Assembly (NCBI GenBank): GCA_903813345.2
Contig: CAIIXF020000008.1
Location: 1,001,341-1,065,340 of the forward strand
Length of the DNA stretch: 64,000 nt
From: Owenia fusiformis
Lineage: Eukaryota > Annelida > Polychaeta > Sabellida > Oweniidae
Direction of reading: 5' to 3'
This document shows positions 36,571 through 48,017 of this stretch, one piece after another; the first letter of the stretch is position 1, and each line of letters begins with the position of its first letter. The notes beneath the pieces are model-generated. The model had not been told where the DNA came from. It ran no database searches and worked only from the letters and a program-made list of their open reading frames with translations. The translations under genes were made by a program, and so were the position numbers.

Positions 36571-37132
36571 ATATAGAGTATTAGTGGTTGTTAACGTTCA
36601 CATAAAAATAGTATTTACTGTTTAACATGTAGTTAGTATGTTCTATAATATATTCCTTCTAAAACATTCATAGTTTGAAAATGAACTGAATCAATCATAA
36701 ATTGGTCCTTTAACGTCTGATTATTTTCAACATATCTTATGAGAGTGTAACAGAGTACTGTATAAATGTTAAAACCATTCCCACATAATATGGAATGCAA
36801 TCTAAGTTGTAAGTCTATGAGTGATCAAAGGGTTATAAAACCATAAACTAGAGATATTGTAAAGACTTGGACAGTGGATATAGATTAAAACCCAGGTGCT
36901 GAGGGGCATATACTTAGATGAACCTGGATGAAACACAATTTTGATCTTTTCTGTTCAGTTAGCCGATTATGCTAAATTACTGACCTTGATATCTATTAGT
37001 AACAAATCCACAAAATCCTCTCAAAGCTAAGCACGACAACTGGTGGAAAGCAGCCGGATAGAATTAGGGAAAGGTTTTGCAGACAAATTGGTTGACGACT
37101 TGACAGGAAGATAGAAAACGAGGAAATTTAGG

Positions 37133-37449
37133 ATGGCAACGACTAGAAGTGGAAATGCAGAGGTTGCCAGTCTTCAAGTCCAACTGAAGACGATCTCCCC
37201 AACACTAAATAAAGTAATGGATGGACAAGGAGAGATAAAATACAATAATACAATAAAACCAGAGAATTTCATGGATATAATGGCGAAAATGTGGCAGAGT
37301 GGCTGAAAAAATATGAGGCTATTGCCGGCTTTAATGGATGGAGCAAAGTGAGAAAAGCCCAAGGTTTCCCCTTATTCCTGGAGGGACAAGCACTTATTTG
37401 GTTGTTAAGCCAAACAACAACGAATCAGTACAACCTGAAATCATGTTAA
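37133..37449 (+). pseudogene. Gag-like capsid fragment of a retrotransposon, frameshifted
   Basis: A short frame from the ATG at 37133 to a stop at 37304-37306 continues in another frame from about 37274 to a stop near 37449. The second part has the order expected of a retrotransposon capsid N-terminus: GYNGENVAEWLKKYE, then GFNGW and a PLFLEGQALIWL-type block. The switch near 37270 indicates a one-base loss. No reverse transcriptase or long terminal repeat was found nearby, so this is an isolated relic. Confidence 0.5.
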
Positions 37450-38150
37450 TTAGCAATAAAGAAGATTTAGAACAAGTCATTCGTAGTATGAGGGAAATTG
37501 ATTTTGAGGGCGAGGTATGGCGCCACTGTCCTGATACAAAATGCCGCCCCTATAGGATCAATCACATTCATTGGGAGATCCAATCAGAATTTCAACTCGG
37601 GGAAGGTATATTACCTGATTACATGAGGAAAAATAAAGGCATCATTGGTTTAAAAAATAATTTTGATCGAAGACCCTTCAAACACAAGCTCTGCACTTTT
37701 CTTTGCTTGGCCTAACATCGTACCAAGAAAATCAGTTCAGTCAACAAAGTAGCCATGAAATATCTGAAAAAATTGCGTCAAGTCACAGACAAAGAAAAGA
37801 AGCAAATCGTCTTTTTTCAGACAGAACTCTCTCTCTTTGGAGATATTTTCCAGATCAATATCAATGTTTACATGCTCAAGGAAGATGGAAAAGTGGAGAG
37901 AGTCTACAATTCCACCAAGAAGTTTGAGGACACTATAAATCTGAATGTTTATAACAGACACCTGAGCTATATTAAGAACATGGATTTATACAGCAAGAAG
38001 TATAGTTGTAGAAATTGCAAAAAGCTCTTCAAAAAAGTTTTAACCTGAAGCGCCACGAGAAATCTTGCAGCACGGCTTCCATCTTGAAGTTCCCTGGAGG
38101 GTATTACAAATTATTGTTCACACTTCCTCGTCTGTTGTATAAATGAAAAA
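37425..38150 (+). pseudogene. Relic of a zinc-finger protein associated with a virus-like DNA polymerase element
   Basis: The frame 37338-37715 ends at a TAA (37713-37715) but continues in the same frame to 38048, so a single in-frame stop splits it. It then shifts near 38035 at an A6/T4 run. Recognisable parts are GIIGLKNNFD, KHKLC (before the stop), DTINLNVYNRHLSYIKN and a C-x2-C finger, YSCRNCKKLF, whose H/C half lies after the frameshift, followed by a PGGYY motif. This order recalls large invertebrate proteins that precede a family B DNA polymerase domain in polinton-like or other virus-like elements. The assignment is from memory. The polymerase domain itself is absent. The gene is broken by at least one stop and one frameshift. 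Confidence 0.5.
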
Positions 38151-38171
38151 CTTTTACAGATCAGTTCACTT

Positions 38172-38414
38172 TTATTTCATAGAATACACAAAACTGTCTT
38201 CTCCAGGTAATACACGGGTCCTTAACCTCTTATCATTATCAGTGTTTGGAGTCATATCAACTACGAGATAACCATAAGAAATACTAGTGGCGTCTTGCCA
38301 GGCAGAAATCAAAATCTTAGATTTACCAGGAAACAGCTGACGTCCCAAGTGCTCTATTTGTGAAGATGCTCTGATGTTTCCAATACACCATGAGAGCATT
38401 TTTCCAGTCTTCAC
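38172..38414 (-). pseudogene. Convergent fragment of a second element protein
   Basis: This 80-codon frame points toward the preceding relic. It contains IEHLGRQLFPG, AWQDATSISYGYLVVDM and RLRTRVLPG. The pattern of HLxRQ, then DAT..YGYLLxD, then RLRT.x.P recalls a small conserved protein found with virus-like DNA elements in invertebrates. I cannot name its function. It is complete only at the C-terminus (stop at 38172) and its upstream part is missing. Confidence 0.4.
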
Positions 38415-38419
38415 GCTTG

Positions 38420-39402
38420 AGTGATTTTGGGTTATTTTTTGAGTTTGAGCAATTTTTTCACCAAACGGTCACTTGATTCTTACTCCCGAGTCAGTGATCC
38501 CAATCATAAACCATTGAGGGCCTAGGGATGTAGTCATGTCATTGATACTTTTCAGTATAGACATCCCTAAAGAATGTTGATTGTCGCCCTGGAGCATGTG
38601 ATGAAAAATGTTGTAAGAGTGTAACTGTAAGTCTGATGTTCATGAAATATAGATGGATGGTGGGAAATAGAATGATGTGTAAATGAGTTAAATGCTAGGG
38701 AGTAAAACCCTAAAATGGTAAGACGAGGAAAATGTATGATTTCATTTTTTTCTGACCACTTTGTACTTGAGAACTGTACTATCAATTTTATTACCATGTT
38801 CTATCTATCAAATACTCAAAATGATAGTCATTGGCATTGTCTTTGAATATGAGAGTAGATATCTCGTTTAATCCTAGCCAACCACTTAAGTTTATGGTGA
38901 TGTTATCTTAATCTAATGTCGCATGATTTTCAGAAATCTGACAATGCATTACATATTGAGTAGTTTGAAAATATAAGTAAAACAAAAGAAGAAAAGCATT
39001 TTAACTTTTAAAGGAGGAAAAATACCTAAACACCATATAAGTATACTTTAAGTTATAATGTAAAAAGAAATCATCATAAACTACTTCATTATTTTTCTGT
39101 TTATGTAAATGTTTAGTAATACAGAATGTTTACACGGTAAAATGAAAATTTATTCAATCATATTGATCTAATAGCATCCATTTAGACTGATTGAATTTTA
39201 AGGAAACAAAAATAATTTTGTAAATATCAAGAGACAATGTTAATTAGAAAATACAGAATAAACAGTTCTTAATGGTAAATGATACAAAGTATGAAATAAT
39301 TCAAACAATTATTTATTTCAAACTGTAGAAGATATCAATGATGTCTGTTGCATGTTAAAATATAGTAGAGAAACCTAGAATAATTCTTACAATTTATTCC
39401 AG
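38420..39402. other. Gene-free stretch
   Basis: AT-rich, with no supportable exon. The frame at 38567-38797 has no domain. Confidence 0.35.
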
Positions 39403-40518
39403 CCCAAAAAACAAAAATTGGAAGTAGTCAAAAATGAAAGTGAAAGTGAAGAGAGCGATAATAGTGATATTATTGAAATCTTGGATGATTGTGTAAGTTT
39501 TTTAAATGCAATTAATTAAAACAAACATTTTGTAAACTATAAACCTTCTTAATTTATTTACACATTATATTTTACGGAATTGAAAACGATATCAATATAA
39601 GTATACAAGGTGTCTCAGAAAAATAATGACTTATTTAAAATATTTTATTTAAATCTTTACAGGGTGTACCTAAAAATATCTGTAAATGTTTTTCTACTAC
39701 TAGTTATTTTATATTTTTATTAGAATGAGAACACAAGATCTTAATATACAAATCATTTGTTAGATTCTTAAGATTTATTCAATGAAAACAATATAAATTA
39801 AAATAAAAGAATACAAGGTGTCTCAGAAAAATGGTGACTTATTTAAAATATTGCTGTAAGAGTTTCACAAGGTGTACCACAAAAATATCTGTATGGTTTT
39901 TCTTACATTATATTTATTTAGGATGAGGATAGAAGTGGAGGAATCGGTCAAAGTACATGCGTAACTAGGACAGAAGTAAGAAACTTATTACTATACTTCA
40001 TAAAACAGGATTGTAAAATATATTGTTTTAAGTAATATTCTCAATGTGCATTGATTTGTCAGATTCTTGAAATTTATTCGTTTGGTTTTAGGTCTCAAAC
40101 ATGTTGTTGAAGGAGAGAGTCATACAACAACAGTACAGAAAAGTATGTTATTGAATTATTTTATTGAATTATTTTATAGAATTAAGCTTAGTATAAAATA
40201 CTTTTGTTCAAAATGTAAGTATAACACCTTTTTCACGTGAATAGAAAGTCTTCAATTATTTGTTTTAGATCAAAAAGTTACTCAAGGACATTGAGAAGAA
40301 ACAAAAAAGACTGCCTCAAAGGCATACAACCAGGAGAGTTCTGTCTCCTGTCGGGGAATGTTTGATATGTTTAGAAAAAAGGGCAAATGTGACCATGGTC
40401 CTATGTGGTCACATTTGCCTATGCAAAAAACTGCAGTAGGGAGCTGGTGAGGAGAGACCAGGTATGTCCCTACTGCAGAGGAGAAATAACTTCTTGCCTC
40501 AAAGTGTATATTTTATAA
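39403..40518 (+). pseudogene. RING-finger (C3HC4) E3-ligase-like gene, frame broken at an A6 run
   Basis: Four exons are visible: 39403-39492, 39922-39975, 40092-40142 and 40269-40518. Each internal junction has an AG acceptor and a GT donor (GTAAGT, GTAAGA, GTATGT), and all exons are multiples of three in phase 0. Exon 1 is acidic (SESEESDNSD). Exons 3-4 are basic and coiled-coil-like. The last exon encodes a complete C-terminal RING: C-L-I-C, C-G-H, C-L-C, then C..C in VCPYCRGEI, ending about eight residues before the stop, as in the MDM2 and IAP class of ubiquitin ligases. The reading frame breaks at the A6 run 40425-40430, where the frame in use meets TAG at 40437. One base fewer restores the second half to the stop at 40518. 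It is either a recent pseudogene or a one-base assembly error. Introns contain a 210-bp direct repeat (about 39600 and 39812). Upstream exons are unknown. Confidence 0.6.
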
Positions 40519-40720
40519 AGTGTCAAAAAGTGATAAACTAGTTATATTGGAGAGCCAGGAAAAAATTATATAATAGAATGTCCATTTGTCACAATGATCA
40601 TCTCCATAATTTAATTCTGTAATTTAAGTTTTACCTGTACATTGTGATATCATAATTGTATATAACTCTGTTTCGGTTTACCTTAAGAAGTTTTAGGAAA
40701 AGTGGAAAGACATCCAAACA

Positions 40721-41275
40721 TAACCAGTATTTGAATATTCATTTGAGAACGAATTGCAAACAACAAAACAACAGGATATTTTAGCTAATGCAGGTGCGTA
40801 CTTATCAATTCTATTTTTTTAATTTTTACATTATACAGTTAATGAATAACAATTTTGAAAATCTATTTTTCAGTGGCAACATCAATAGGAGTACCAAATT
40901 TGGTTGAAACTGTACAGGATTTCAAGGAAGGTTATTATATCAATCAATTATAATTCGATTCAATATTTTTTATCATTTAAGAAATGCATTTTCGGATGAC
41001 AGTTTGAATAGTCGATTGGACTCTATACTTCGCGAGGTTGGATTGAAGAGTGATGAGGAGGGGCGTCAACATGAGAAGTTTATCACCAAAGGTTATTGCT
41101 GCAATCATTTATACCAACACTTTCATTCAATTTTCTGTTGTTGTATTTATTACGTTTCGCTTCAGATACATTAAAATGTAAAAAAATCATTTTCAGAAAG
41201 TTTTTTTTGAATCGGTTGGTCACTCACCCAGAGATGGAGCAGAGATATTTTTACCTAAAATTCTTTTGAAACAGG
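40721..41275 (+). other. Possible exons downstream of the RING gene
   Basis: Short open pieces are bounded by splice-like signals: about 40721-40793 (before GTGCGT), 40875-40930 (after TTTTTCAG), 40982-41093 and 41197-41275 (after TTTTCAG, before GTAATA). Translations include VPNLVETVQDF and SRLDSILREVG. Phases do not match throughout and two donors are the unusual GTTATT, so this may be a decayed gene or chance. Confidence 0.25.
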
Positions 41276-41588
41276 TAATATACTATACAAATTTTACAAG
41301 CATCCTTTTGATCAGTTTGAGAGTACACCATTAATTTGACAACTGATCATCTAGTTCCATCATTGAATCAGTACTAAGAAGATAAATGTAAGATGAAAAA
41401 AGCTAGGAATCTTCATGCAATAAAAAACCTTCATGAAGTTTAGTAAAGCCATGGAAACAAAGTGCAAATATTTGGTTTAATCAAGTGCACCTGCATGGTT
41501 TCATTTTCCCTTTTTCATGTCTATAACAATTATATCTGACTTTTACAAACCTTCATGAGCTTACAATTTATTCAATTCAATATATCTG

Positions 41589-41739
41589 AAAGAACACCAA
41601 GAAGGAGCTCATGGAGAAGAACGATACCTATGTGATCTGTGTGGCAAAAGATTTAATCGTGTGCATTTTGACTTATCTAAGTGCTTAAGAGTGTATGCTC
41701 TAAAATATCAACCTGTTATTAAACCTTTAAATAGTTAAA
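41589..41739 (+). pseudogene. Degenerate C2H2 zinc-finger fragment
   Basis: The frame reads AHGEERYLCDLCGKRFNRV, the linker and first half of a classical C2H2 finger. The two histidines expected later are replaced (SKCLRVY) before a stop at 41737-41739. It is probably the remnant of a zinc-finger exon. Confidence 0.4.
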
Positions 41740-41789
41740 ATGAAGAAACATTTTAAGTGATCTTGTCTTGATTGACAGTTTTATTATAA

Positions 41790-42230
41790 TTATTTATATA
41801 AGAAGTATATGTTAAGAAATGCCATATTGACAAAGCACATTATTTCAACTTTAGCTACACCCTCTTTTTCTGTATCAACATTTGTATTCATAAAAGCTTT
41901 GCATTTTTAATTTGGCATTTTTGCAACTGAGGACGATAGTTCTTAAACTATCGATCTAGTCGTAATTGACAATTTAATATTTTCATCATAAAACATAAAA
42001 CATAAACATATGATGGTTTTATATCGAGTTCGTGATTGATAGCTTTAGTTTATTTATTTATTTATAATGTGTAAATGTAAGGAAATGCCATATTGACAAA
42101 GCACAGTATTTCAACTTTAGCTACACACTCTTTAATGCATCTGCATTTTCAATTTGGCATTTTTGCTTAAGATGATAGTTATGAAACATTTTGTTGAAGT
42201 ACCAATCTAGTCGTAATTGACAATTATTTA
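41790..42230. repeat. Direct duplication, about 180 bp, two copies
   Basis: GAAATGCCATATTGACAAAG occurs at 41817 and 42083. Each copy is followed by TATTTCAACTTTAGCTACAC, TTTGGCATTTTTGC and CTAGTCGTAATTGACAATT. The frames here are not genes. Confidence 0.75.
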
Positions 42231-42649
42231 CGTATGTACGTGCAATAATAAAACAATATTTTTTATACATGACGTAAAAAACATTTTGTTGACTTTGATA
42301 CGGCAAAACTAGTGGTTTGACTTCTAGTATGTGCATAGCTGACTACAAAGGCCTGGGTAAACAGTTTACATGCCCTCCAAAGTTAGATCTAAAAAAACAT
42401 TGCATATTTACAATATATAATTGCATAACATGACAGAAATATAATTTATCCAAAGTAATTATAGACAAGGCAATTAATATGCAAAATGACAGCACCAATT
42501 CACCATAGACACCAACCGCCGAACGCTGTCCACTTTTTTGTTGGAAACTAGAACGATATGGCACCACTTTAGGTGGTGACATACAAACATCAATTTCATA
42601 AATTTTAGTTGACTGTTATTACATCTTGTATTTTCAACCAAAAAAGCTG

Positions 42650-42731
42650 ACAAATGTAGTTGGATATACATCATTTAAATCAGGCAAGAGACAAATGTAG
42701 TTGGATATACATCATTTAAATCAGGCAAGAG
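42650..42731. repeat. 41-bp tandem repeat, two copies
   Basis: ACAAATGTAGTTGGATATAC begins identical units at 42650 and 42691. Confidence 0.9.
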
Positions 42732-42981
42732 AGACATGTTTACCAGTCCAAAATATCTTTTAATTAGATTGACATGGGCGTAGAGACAATATGTTGGCAT
42801 TGTATGACATGTATCTATCAATATGGATGACCCAAAGCTAGTTACGAAGTCTATAAAGTCCCGGTTTTACTTCCTTAAACAAGTCAAGAGACTTATTAGG
42901 TGCATATGGCGAATACTTTCTTTTCCGAAGTGGTAAGGCTTTTGGGTTGGGTGTGCAATTTACAAAAAGGGGTTTTTCATT

Positions 42982-43481
42982 NNNNNNNNNNNNNNNNNNN
43001 NNNNNNNNNNNNNNNNNNNNNNNNNNNNNNNNNNNNNNNNNNNNNNNNNNNNNNNNNNNNNNNNNNNNNNNNNNNNNNNNNNNNNNNNNNNNNNNNNNNN
43101 NNNNNNNNNNNNNNNNNNNNNNNNNNNNNNNNNNNNNNNNNNNNNNNNNNNNNNNNNNNNNNNNNNNNNNNNNNNNNNNNNNNNNNNNNNNNNNNNNNNN
43201 NNNNNNNNNNNNNNNNNNNNNNNNNNNNNNNNNNNNNNNNNNNNNNNNNNNNNNNNNNNNNNNNNNNNNNNNNNNNNNNNNNNNNNNNNNNNNNNNNNNN
43301 NNNNNNNNNNNNNNNNNNNNNNNNNNNNNNNNNNNNNNNNNNNNNNNNNNNNNNNNNNNNNNNNNNNNNNNNNNNNNNNNNNNNNNNNNNNNNNNNNNNN
43401 NNNNNNNNNNNNNNNNNNNNNNNNNNNNNNNNNNNNNNNNNNNNNNNNNNNNNNNNNNNNNNNNNNNNNNNNNNNNNNNNN
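42982..43481. other. Assembly gap, 500 N
   Basis: Exactly 500 N. The frames crossing it are artefacts. Confidence 0.98.
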
Positions 43482-43544
43482 TTTATTAATGTCCTATATA
43501 ATTTTTTTACATTTAAAACATATTGCTATTACAGTTTTACATAT

Positions 43545-43860
43545 TGCACCTAAATTACTGTAAAATCGGCACTAAAATGGCCGCCATTTTTAAATGAGCG
43601 GCCATTTTGAAAATCGGCTTTCGAGCAGAACTTCTACCCCCATAGGGTATATGTGTACAAAATATGAATAAAATCGGGCCAACGGTATTTGAGTTATTGC
43701 CCGGACGGACGGACGGACGTACGGACGGACGGACGGACGGACGGACGGACGGACGGACGGACGGACGGACGTACGGACGGACGGACGTACGTACGGACGG
43801 ACGGACGGAGGCGTTCCCTATATCCCTCCGAACTTCGTTCGATGGGATAATAAATCTTCC
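43545..43860. repeat. Dispersed repeat with GGAC microsatellite
   Basis: A GGAC tetranucleotide run (about 43682-43808, with GTAC variants) is flanked by AATGGCCGCCATTTTTAAAT on the left and CCTCCGAACTTCGTTC on the right. The same flanks, with a shorter and more degenerate run, recur at 44432-44695, so the microsatellite is an internal part of a dispersed repeat family. Confidence 0.85.
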
Positions 43861-44431
43861 AGATTTGTTGAATTTCCTAGCAGAAATTGCCTGCTCCCCC
43901 CCTCCGTCCCATATTCACGATCACCGGGCGTGATTAATATAAATCTAGCTAGTACCACCACCAGCAGTAATACAGTTTTTTCCTCCCAGGAGAGTCCTCG
44001 GAAAAGACAGAAAAAGGAATAAAGATGGAGAACATGATCTGACTCTGTAAATAGATACTGTATTAAAGTTGAATTCTGGATGTTATTTTTGACATTTTCA
44101 TTTTGGCATTTATAGTTCACATTGTTCTTGTCGAGATATAGGCCTCCCAAGGTCGGCCTATATCGACGGAACTCGGGCATATTTCACGTCATAGTGACAT
44201 AACCTCTAAGTATTTGTTATTAGGGTTGTGTGACCAAGTACATATATGAAGGCTATGCTCTTTCAAAGAACCAGAACAATGCCAAAGCGTAGCGAATCCC
44301 ATCGAACAGAAATGGCTGGCATTTTTACAAACAAAATATATAGCAAATATCAGAAAATAACACTCATAAGAAAGGCTACCATTTTCAAAATGGTTGCTCA
44401 CTAGCAGTACTATACGCAGTACTATATGCAG

Positions 44432-44695
44432 TACCTAAATAACTGTAAAATTGGCACTCAAATGGCCGCCATTTTTAAATGAGCGACCATTTTGAAAATC
44501 CGTTTTAAGCAGAACTTCTACCCCCATTGGGTATATGTATACAAAAAATGAACAAAATCGGGCCAACGGTATTTGAGTTTTTGACTGGACGAATGGACGG
44601 ACGTATGTACAGACGTACGTACGGACAGAGGGACGGAAGGACTGACGGAGGCGTTCCCTATATCCCTCCGAACTTCGTTCAATGGGATAATAAAA
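44432..44695. repeat. Second copy of the GGAC-core dispersed repeat
   Basis: It shares CTGTAAAATTGGCACTC, AATGGCCGCCATTTTTAAAT, AGAACTTCTACCCCCAT, TCGGGCCAACGGTATTTGAG and the 3' flank with 43545-43860. The core is reduced to about 60 bp. Confidence 0.85.
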
Positions 44696-44984
44696 CCTGT
44701 TGAAATGGAATACAGGACACATGAATGGTGTTTAAACTTCTCCTTTAATCGGTACATTAAATATTCCATATATACAAAATAAAATAAACAATTTACCAAT
44801 CCTTTACAATATCTATTTTATCGATTATAAGTATCTATACAATTATATTCGCTAAATAGTTTCACTTGTTCTTTGTGTTGCCATTTACATTTGATAATGT
44901 AACAAATTATCATACTCCATAATTCACATGTCATTGTTATGAAAGAGGGAGTTATTTAAATATTCAGAATAAAACTACAGACAA

Positions 44985-45125
44985 GCAATTTGTAGATTTA
45001 GGCTTAGTTCCAACAAGTTAAATATAGAACTTGGTCGTCATTTGAAGCCAAAGCCAAAACCTCTAGATGAACGTTTATGTTATATTTGTGGTATTTTAGA
45101 AGATGAACAACTAAACACTTCAATT
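44985..45125 (+). pseudogene. C-terminal fragment of a LINE-type polyprotein
   Basis: One frame reads KFRLSSNKLNIELGRH, then KPLDERLCYICGILEDEQ. This is the LxxxxNxLxIExGRh..P..ERxCxxC....EDExH pattern found after the reverse transcriptase in many LINE elements. It is cut off before the conserved H-F..C. No reverse transcriptase was found upstream. Confidence 0.55.
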
Positions 45126-45371
45126 TTGACCCTAATAAGTGGCCTATACATCAAGTAGTTGCTGAATATAGGTCAACGAGATACTAGTGTGCATATATGT
45201 AATAATAAAGGCAGTATACTCATTTTGAAAAATCAGATTAATTTTTTTTCATGGGGAGATCATAATGGAGAGCGCACTACTTCCTTTGAACATTTGTCAA
45301 AAGTGAAATGCATGCATGAAAACATGTTCAAATTTGTGAATTAATAGTTTTTAAAGCTGTATTCAAGTCAG

Positions 45372-45592
45372 AATCATTTTGCAGTCTATACAGTACATGT
45401 ATATCTAAATCATTTTGCAGTATATACAGTACATGTATATCTAAATCATTTTGCAGTATATACAGTACATGTATATCTAAATCATTTTGTAGTATATACA
45501 ATACATGTATATCTAAATCATTTTGCAGTATATACAGTACATGTATATCTAAATCATTTTGCAGTATATACAGTACATGTATATCTAAATCA
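45372..45592. repeat. 36-bp minisatellite at the 3' end of the SDR gene
   Basis: AATCATTTTGCAG starts units at 45372, 45408, 45444, 45480, 45516 and 45552, with the ancestral end at 45588. The last unit overlaps the Lys codon and the stop (45590-45592) of the SDR gene on the minus strand, so the array lies in its 3' UTR. The second SDR copy has only one such unit (about 48000-48030). Confidence 0.93.
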
Positions 45593-46393
45593 TTTTGCTG
45601 CATTTTCAATTGCTTTAGAGTCTAATCCCCTAAGAGTGACCCCACCATCATGTACAATACATTCTCCATTCATCATTGATGCATCATCAGATGCTATAAA
45701 TGCTATCATCTTGGCAGTTTCTTCCACATTTCCATTCTTCCCAAGTGGTGTGATACACTGTGTGGCATTTAAATATGCTTCAACTTGCTCATCTGAAGAG
45801 TCACCCCTTTTAAAAGAAGGAGTGGGTACAAATCCAGGACATAGGGCATTGACACGGACCCCTACAGCGCCAAACTCTAAAGCTGCACACTTCGTAAACA
45901 TATTCAACCCAGCTTTTGCAATGTGGTAAAACCCATAGGCATCAGTTGGACGAATTCCATATATGCTGGATATATTTACGATGTTGCCCTGCGTTTGTGT
46001 CAATTCTGGGAGGCAAACTTGAGACAGCTGTACTGGTGCCCTCAATAAAACATTGACAGTTTCTTCAAAGGTCTGCATTGTACCAGTAGAAAGGTTATGT
46101 ACATTTCCACCACCAGCGTTGTTCACCAAGATGTTAATTTTACCAAAAGTGTTCAATGCAGTATCTTTTATTTTCATTATGACATCATCATTAGCGACAT
46201 CCCCCTGAACGAATGTAAATTTAGCATCTTTTCTTCCTACATCTTTACATTCTTTCACAGTTTCCTCAATTGTTTTTAAGGACCGCCCATGTATAAGAAC
46301 ACTTGCACCTTCTCTGGCAAATAACAATGCAGTGGCTTTTCCTATTCCACTGTTTGACCCTGTGATAATCACGGCCTTGCCTGTAAATCTCAT
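45590..46393 (-). CDS. Short-chain dehydrogenase/reductase, copy 1 (267 residues)
   Basis: A classical single-domain SDR oxidoreductase, probably cytosolic and NAD(P)-dependent. Seen directly: T11-G12-x3-G16-I17-G18 cofactor loop, H35-G-R37 after beta 2 (a basic residue here often favours NADPH), D65 in QGDV for the adenine ring, N91-N92-A93-G94, catalytic S143, Y156 and K160 (YHIAK, with S exactly 13 before Y), and the CPGFVPTP turn after beta 6. The length is normal for the family. The coding region is a single exon. An acceptor-like TTATCTTAACAG at about 46430 suggests a spliced 5' UTR. It is one of two tandem copies about 2.4 kb apart. Flanking sequence is also duplicated (CATGCATGAAAACATG at about 45310 and 47930). 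The substrate cannot be told from sequence; the nearest types are generic SDRs annotated as 3-oxoacyl-ACP-reductase-like. Confidence 0.92.
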   Translation of the reverse strand: MRFTGKAVIITGSNSGIGKATALLFAREGASVLIHGRSLKTIEETVKECKDVGRKDAKFTFVQGDVANDDVIMKIKDTALNTFGKINILVNNAGGGNVHNLSTGTMQTFEETVNVLLRAPVQLSQVCLPELTQTQGNIVNISSIYGIRPTDAYGFYHIAKAGLNMFTKCAALEFGAVGVRVNALCPGFVPTPSFKRGDSSDEQVEAYLNATQCITPLGKNGNVEETAKMIAFIASDDASMMNGECIVHDGGVTLRGLDSKAIENAAK

Positions 46394-46429
46394 GTTGAAG
46401 TTGCACTTTGTGTGGTCTATCCAGTACTG

Positions 46430-47918
46430 TTAAGATAAAACAATCTTTATGTATTTTACACTGTATTTCATCAATTCAACTGATTTTCAATTATTAACCC
46501 GTCCTTGCAATTAATAAATAAAATGTTGATAGATAAAGGGGGTCAATGGCTATATCTGACCACAGAATAATAAATCTAAATAACCTAAACTTCCACCTAC
46601 ATCCCATGATTATCTTCATTACTTCCACTAGAGACTGTTGGGTATCGATCTGAAGTTTTACTTTATGTATTTAATTAAATGATATTATTTTTTGTGTAAA
46701 AGTTGTGTAAAAGTCATGAGAATAAGGAGAAAATAGTATTTTAATCCAATCAACCTAAGATATTTCATAAATAATACACATACTAGTTTTATGCATGAAA
46801 AAAGGAAATTTTGCAAGGGCAAATCTGAAATTCCTATACCAAAACTGGAAACGGAAATCAACAACAAATTTGTATGAAAGAATTGCTGGTCACTTCAGCC
46901 AACTGTAACATGATGGAGTGGGGATGGCATGTCACATACTTTTACTCATTAATGATTGATTGCTGGCAATGAACAGACACTCTACAAATACTTTGCAATT
47001 GTAAAAGCTTATAAAAACATTCACATTATGGTAAATCTTGTAATTGCACAGGATTTTCATGAAAATCCGGGATTTTGTAAAATATAGATGTTTTGACGAA
47101 TTCCATCCACGGCCTGGAAACAGAATACCAATACTATCTATGCATTAAAAATGTTTTTCTTTACATTAAGTCATGAAAGGCACCAAGAGTCTTGTCAAAA
47201 GCAATAGACCTAGGCATCAAGACATAAAATTTGAACCAAATCTGTCAACTGGTATTTGAGTTATCAAAGATTAGGTTCTTTAACGAAAAATGGTGGCCAT
47301 TTTGAAATTCAGCTGCCATCTTGAAAATTCCCTCTTGAATAGATTTTCTGTGTCCCAAGGCATCAGCATCTGAAATTGAACTAAATTTGTCCGTGAACTG
47401 GTGTTCAAGTTAATGCCAGGACAAACTAACGAAGTTGAAAAATCTATTTGAAACCAACTTCAGACTTGAAATTGAGACTACCACTTAGCCCACTTAAAAT
47501 ACAGGTCACAAAACAGGTCCTGATACAGATAAACGGTTTATTAATTAAAATTACTGTTTAACATATGGTGTCTGGTCTTTCTAGAATTGGTGTTATAGAG
47601 CACTTGTGCTTTATCTAACAGGTGTCAAATACAAGTAGATAAGATTCTCCTCTATTTTCAACACAAAAACAAAACCTATTGTTTTGTACCAAACGAATCC
47701 TTTTCAGTATGTGAAAAATGACATTGCATGAAATGTTCATGTTAGTCATATAATGGTGATCAGTTTATAATCTGTTGTCATACATGACTGTTAGAATCTA
47801 CTAAGTAATCACTATATCACATGTTTGGTAAAATATATCAAGAAAGTCCCATTAGCCTTCACCTCAATAGGGCTATTCTAAAATACTTTGCAAAGATACT
47901 TTAGGCATCAGCATATAA
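46430..47918. other. Spacer between the SDR copies
   Basis: It contains the 5' region of copy 1. AAGGGGGTCAATGGCTATAT at about 46537 is shared with the region upstream of copy 2 near 49038. Degenerate AATGGTGGCCATTTTG words lie at about 47280-47340. No further exon was found. Confidence 0.4.
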
Positions 47919-48017
47919 AGTGAAATGCATGCATGAAAACATGTTCAAATTTGTGAGTTAATAGTTTTTAAACCACTTTTCGTCAAATTATTGTGAAGCA
48001 TATACAGTATCTTTAAA

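Noticed and set aside
43664-43933. Frame with GRTD repeats
   Set aside because: It is a translation of the GGAC microsatellite.
45328-45609. Frame with a 12-residue DLDIHVLY repeat (minus)
   Set aside because: It is a translation of the 36-bp minisatellite, overlapping the SDR end in another frame.
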